Below are positions 47,873-48,454 of a stretch of 48,454 nucleotides of DNA, one piece after another. Location of the stretch: the IMG/VR virus record IMGVR_UViG_3300006753_000011, positions 1-48,454 of that record; one strand, written 5' to 3'. This DNA comes from a virus. The notes beneath the pieces were generated by a model that saw only the letters and a program-made list of their open reading frames with translations, was not told the origin of the DNA and did not search any database. The number at the start of each line of letters is the position of its first letter. The first letter of the stretch is position 1. The translations under genes and the position numbers were made by a program.

Positions 47873-48454
47873 GTTCTGCTTCTCCTAGATGAATTGAATC
47901 AATTTTTGAAAATACCGCAGGGGTAACTTTCTTAACTACTTCTCTACCTCTTAAATAGTATTCTTCGAAGCTTGTCGCAAAATACTCAGTTAGCGAAGTC
48001 ACACTATAGCTATTTAAAAACATTCCCTGATCGATATTTCTAAGTTTCTCATACCCAACCTCGTTGTGCAAGAAAATGTCAAAATTTAAATCATACTCTG
48101 GGGTGATAAAATTATACTGTTCTACATCGTAACCTTCATAATCTAGCAAAGTTTCCAATTTCAACCTTTTAGATAAAAACTCACTTTCAATTGCATTATC
48201 AGAATATATTTGCATGTTATAATTTTTTTCTACTGCATGAGCATATTCATGCAATATATCATCCATCATATCTGCGTCGTTTGTTTGTTCATTAGTTGTA
48301 TAGATAGCGCTATCCATATACGTTGCGTTGGTTTGTTTTATATCCAAAAAATCAAATTTGCCAATATAAATAATATCTACCAAATCCAAAATGTGGTTTG
48401 GCAGCTTCTTTGTAATCGAACCCACAACAGAATTAACATCAATATTTTTTGGAA
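47850..48454 (-). CDS. HExxH metallopeptidase-like protein, 5' part outside window
   Basis: The frame is open through the right edge of the window, so the start is probably outside; a GTG at 48425 is the first visible candidate (191 aa from there). Counting from that GTG, ILHEYAHAVE carries His59-Glu60-x-x-His63, the zinc-binding core of gluzincin-type peptidases, and SLTEYFATSFEEYY offers Glu147 as the third ligand. There is no signal peptide in the visible part. It may be a virion or assembly protease, or act against a host protein. The fold call rests on these motifs only. Confidence 0.75.
   Translation of the reverse strand, partial: PKNIDVNSVVGSITKKLPNHILDLVDIIYIGKFDFLDIKQTNATYMDSAIYTTNEQTNDADMMDDILHEYAHAVEKNYNMQIYSDNAIESEFLSKRLKLETLLDYEGYDVEQYNFITPEYDLNFDIFLHNEVGYEKLRNIDQGMFLNSYSVTSLTEYFATSFEEYYLRGREVVKKVTPAVFSKIDSIHLGEAEHDYQTRD

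Noticed and set aside
1-48454. tRNA genes, CRISPR arrays, insertion sequences or attachment sites
   Set aside because: None was seen. Coding sequence covers almost the whole window, and the repeats found are inside genes.

Overview
The window is one uninterrupted block of genes, all on the minus strand. It is the baseplate/tail module and part of the neighbouring regulatory module of a large tailed phage of the T4-like (contractile-tail) superfamily. The identification rests on four recognisable T4-type proteins: GPW/gp25 baseplate wedge protein (24962-25360, 132 aa, the length of T4 gp25), gp6/Baseplate_J wedge protein (23166-24962), late sigma factor gp55 (42712-43407), and a DNRLRE-like structural protein next to gp6. 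Small conserved proteins around gp55 resemble those of marine T4-like phages. TAA, TGA and TAG all end genes normally, so the standard bacterial code applies. GC is roughly 40-43% by eye with abrupt GC-rich patches. No host genes, tRNAs, integrase or CRISPR are visible, so the host is unknown. Sequence style suggests a marine phage of a Gram-negative or cyanobacterial-type host, but that is inference.

Layout in the direction of transcription (right to left). First comes 48454-42434, small and enzymatic genes: an HExxH metallopeptidase-like protein cut by the window edge, a basic-tailed 121-aa protein, a Cas4/RecB-like PD-(D/E)XK nuclease with four cysteines, two GT4-type glycosyltransferases, a small conserved protein, an FmdB-like zinc ribbon protein, a two-TM protein, late sigma factor gp55 and a 99-aa helical protein. 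Second comes 42430-25394, a hub-like 1277-aa protein with a C-terminal M15 peptidase, a 441-aa structural protein, and a 3954-aa giant of unknown function. Third comes 25360-1, gp25, gp6, a 664-aa DNRLRE-like protein, a 2905-aa LamG/MAM protein, a 3095-aa protein, a 326-aa protein, and a large partial gene (689 codons visible) running off the left edge.

Genes are packed end to end. Several neighbours share one base (TAATG or TGATG), others overlap by up to about 60 bases, and the only gap near 100 bases is 12336-12435. Translational coupling of a long late operon is the simplest reading. gp55 would direct late transcription of the structural genes. gp25, gp6, the DNRLRE-like protein and the giants would build the baseplate and its periphery. 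The M15 domain would cut peptidoglycan peptides during entry, and the glycosyltransferases may decorate virion or host glycans.

The most unusual property is the growth of baseplate proteins by domain insertion. A complete LamG domain sits inside another LamG domain, two near-identical MAM-like domains lie in tandem, and one recurring helix-plus-beta module appears in three different proteins, interrupting a DNRLRE-like domain in one of them. The three largest genes alone take about 30 kb.
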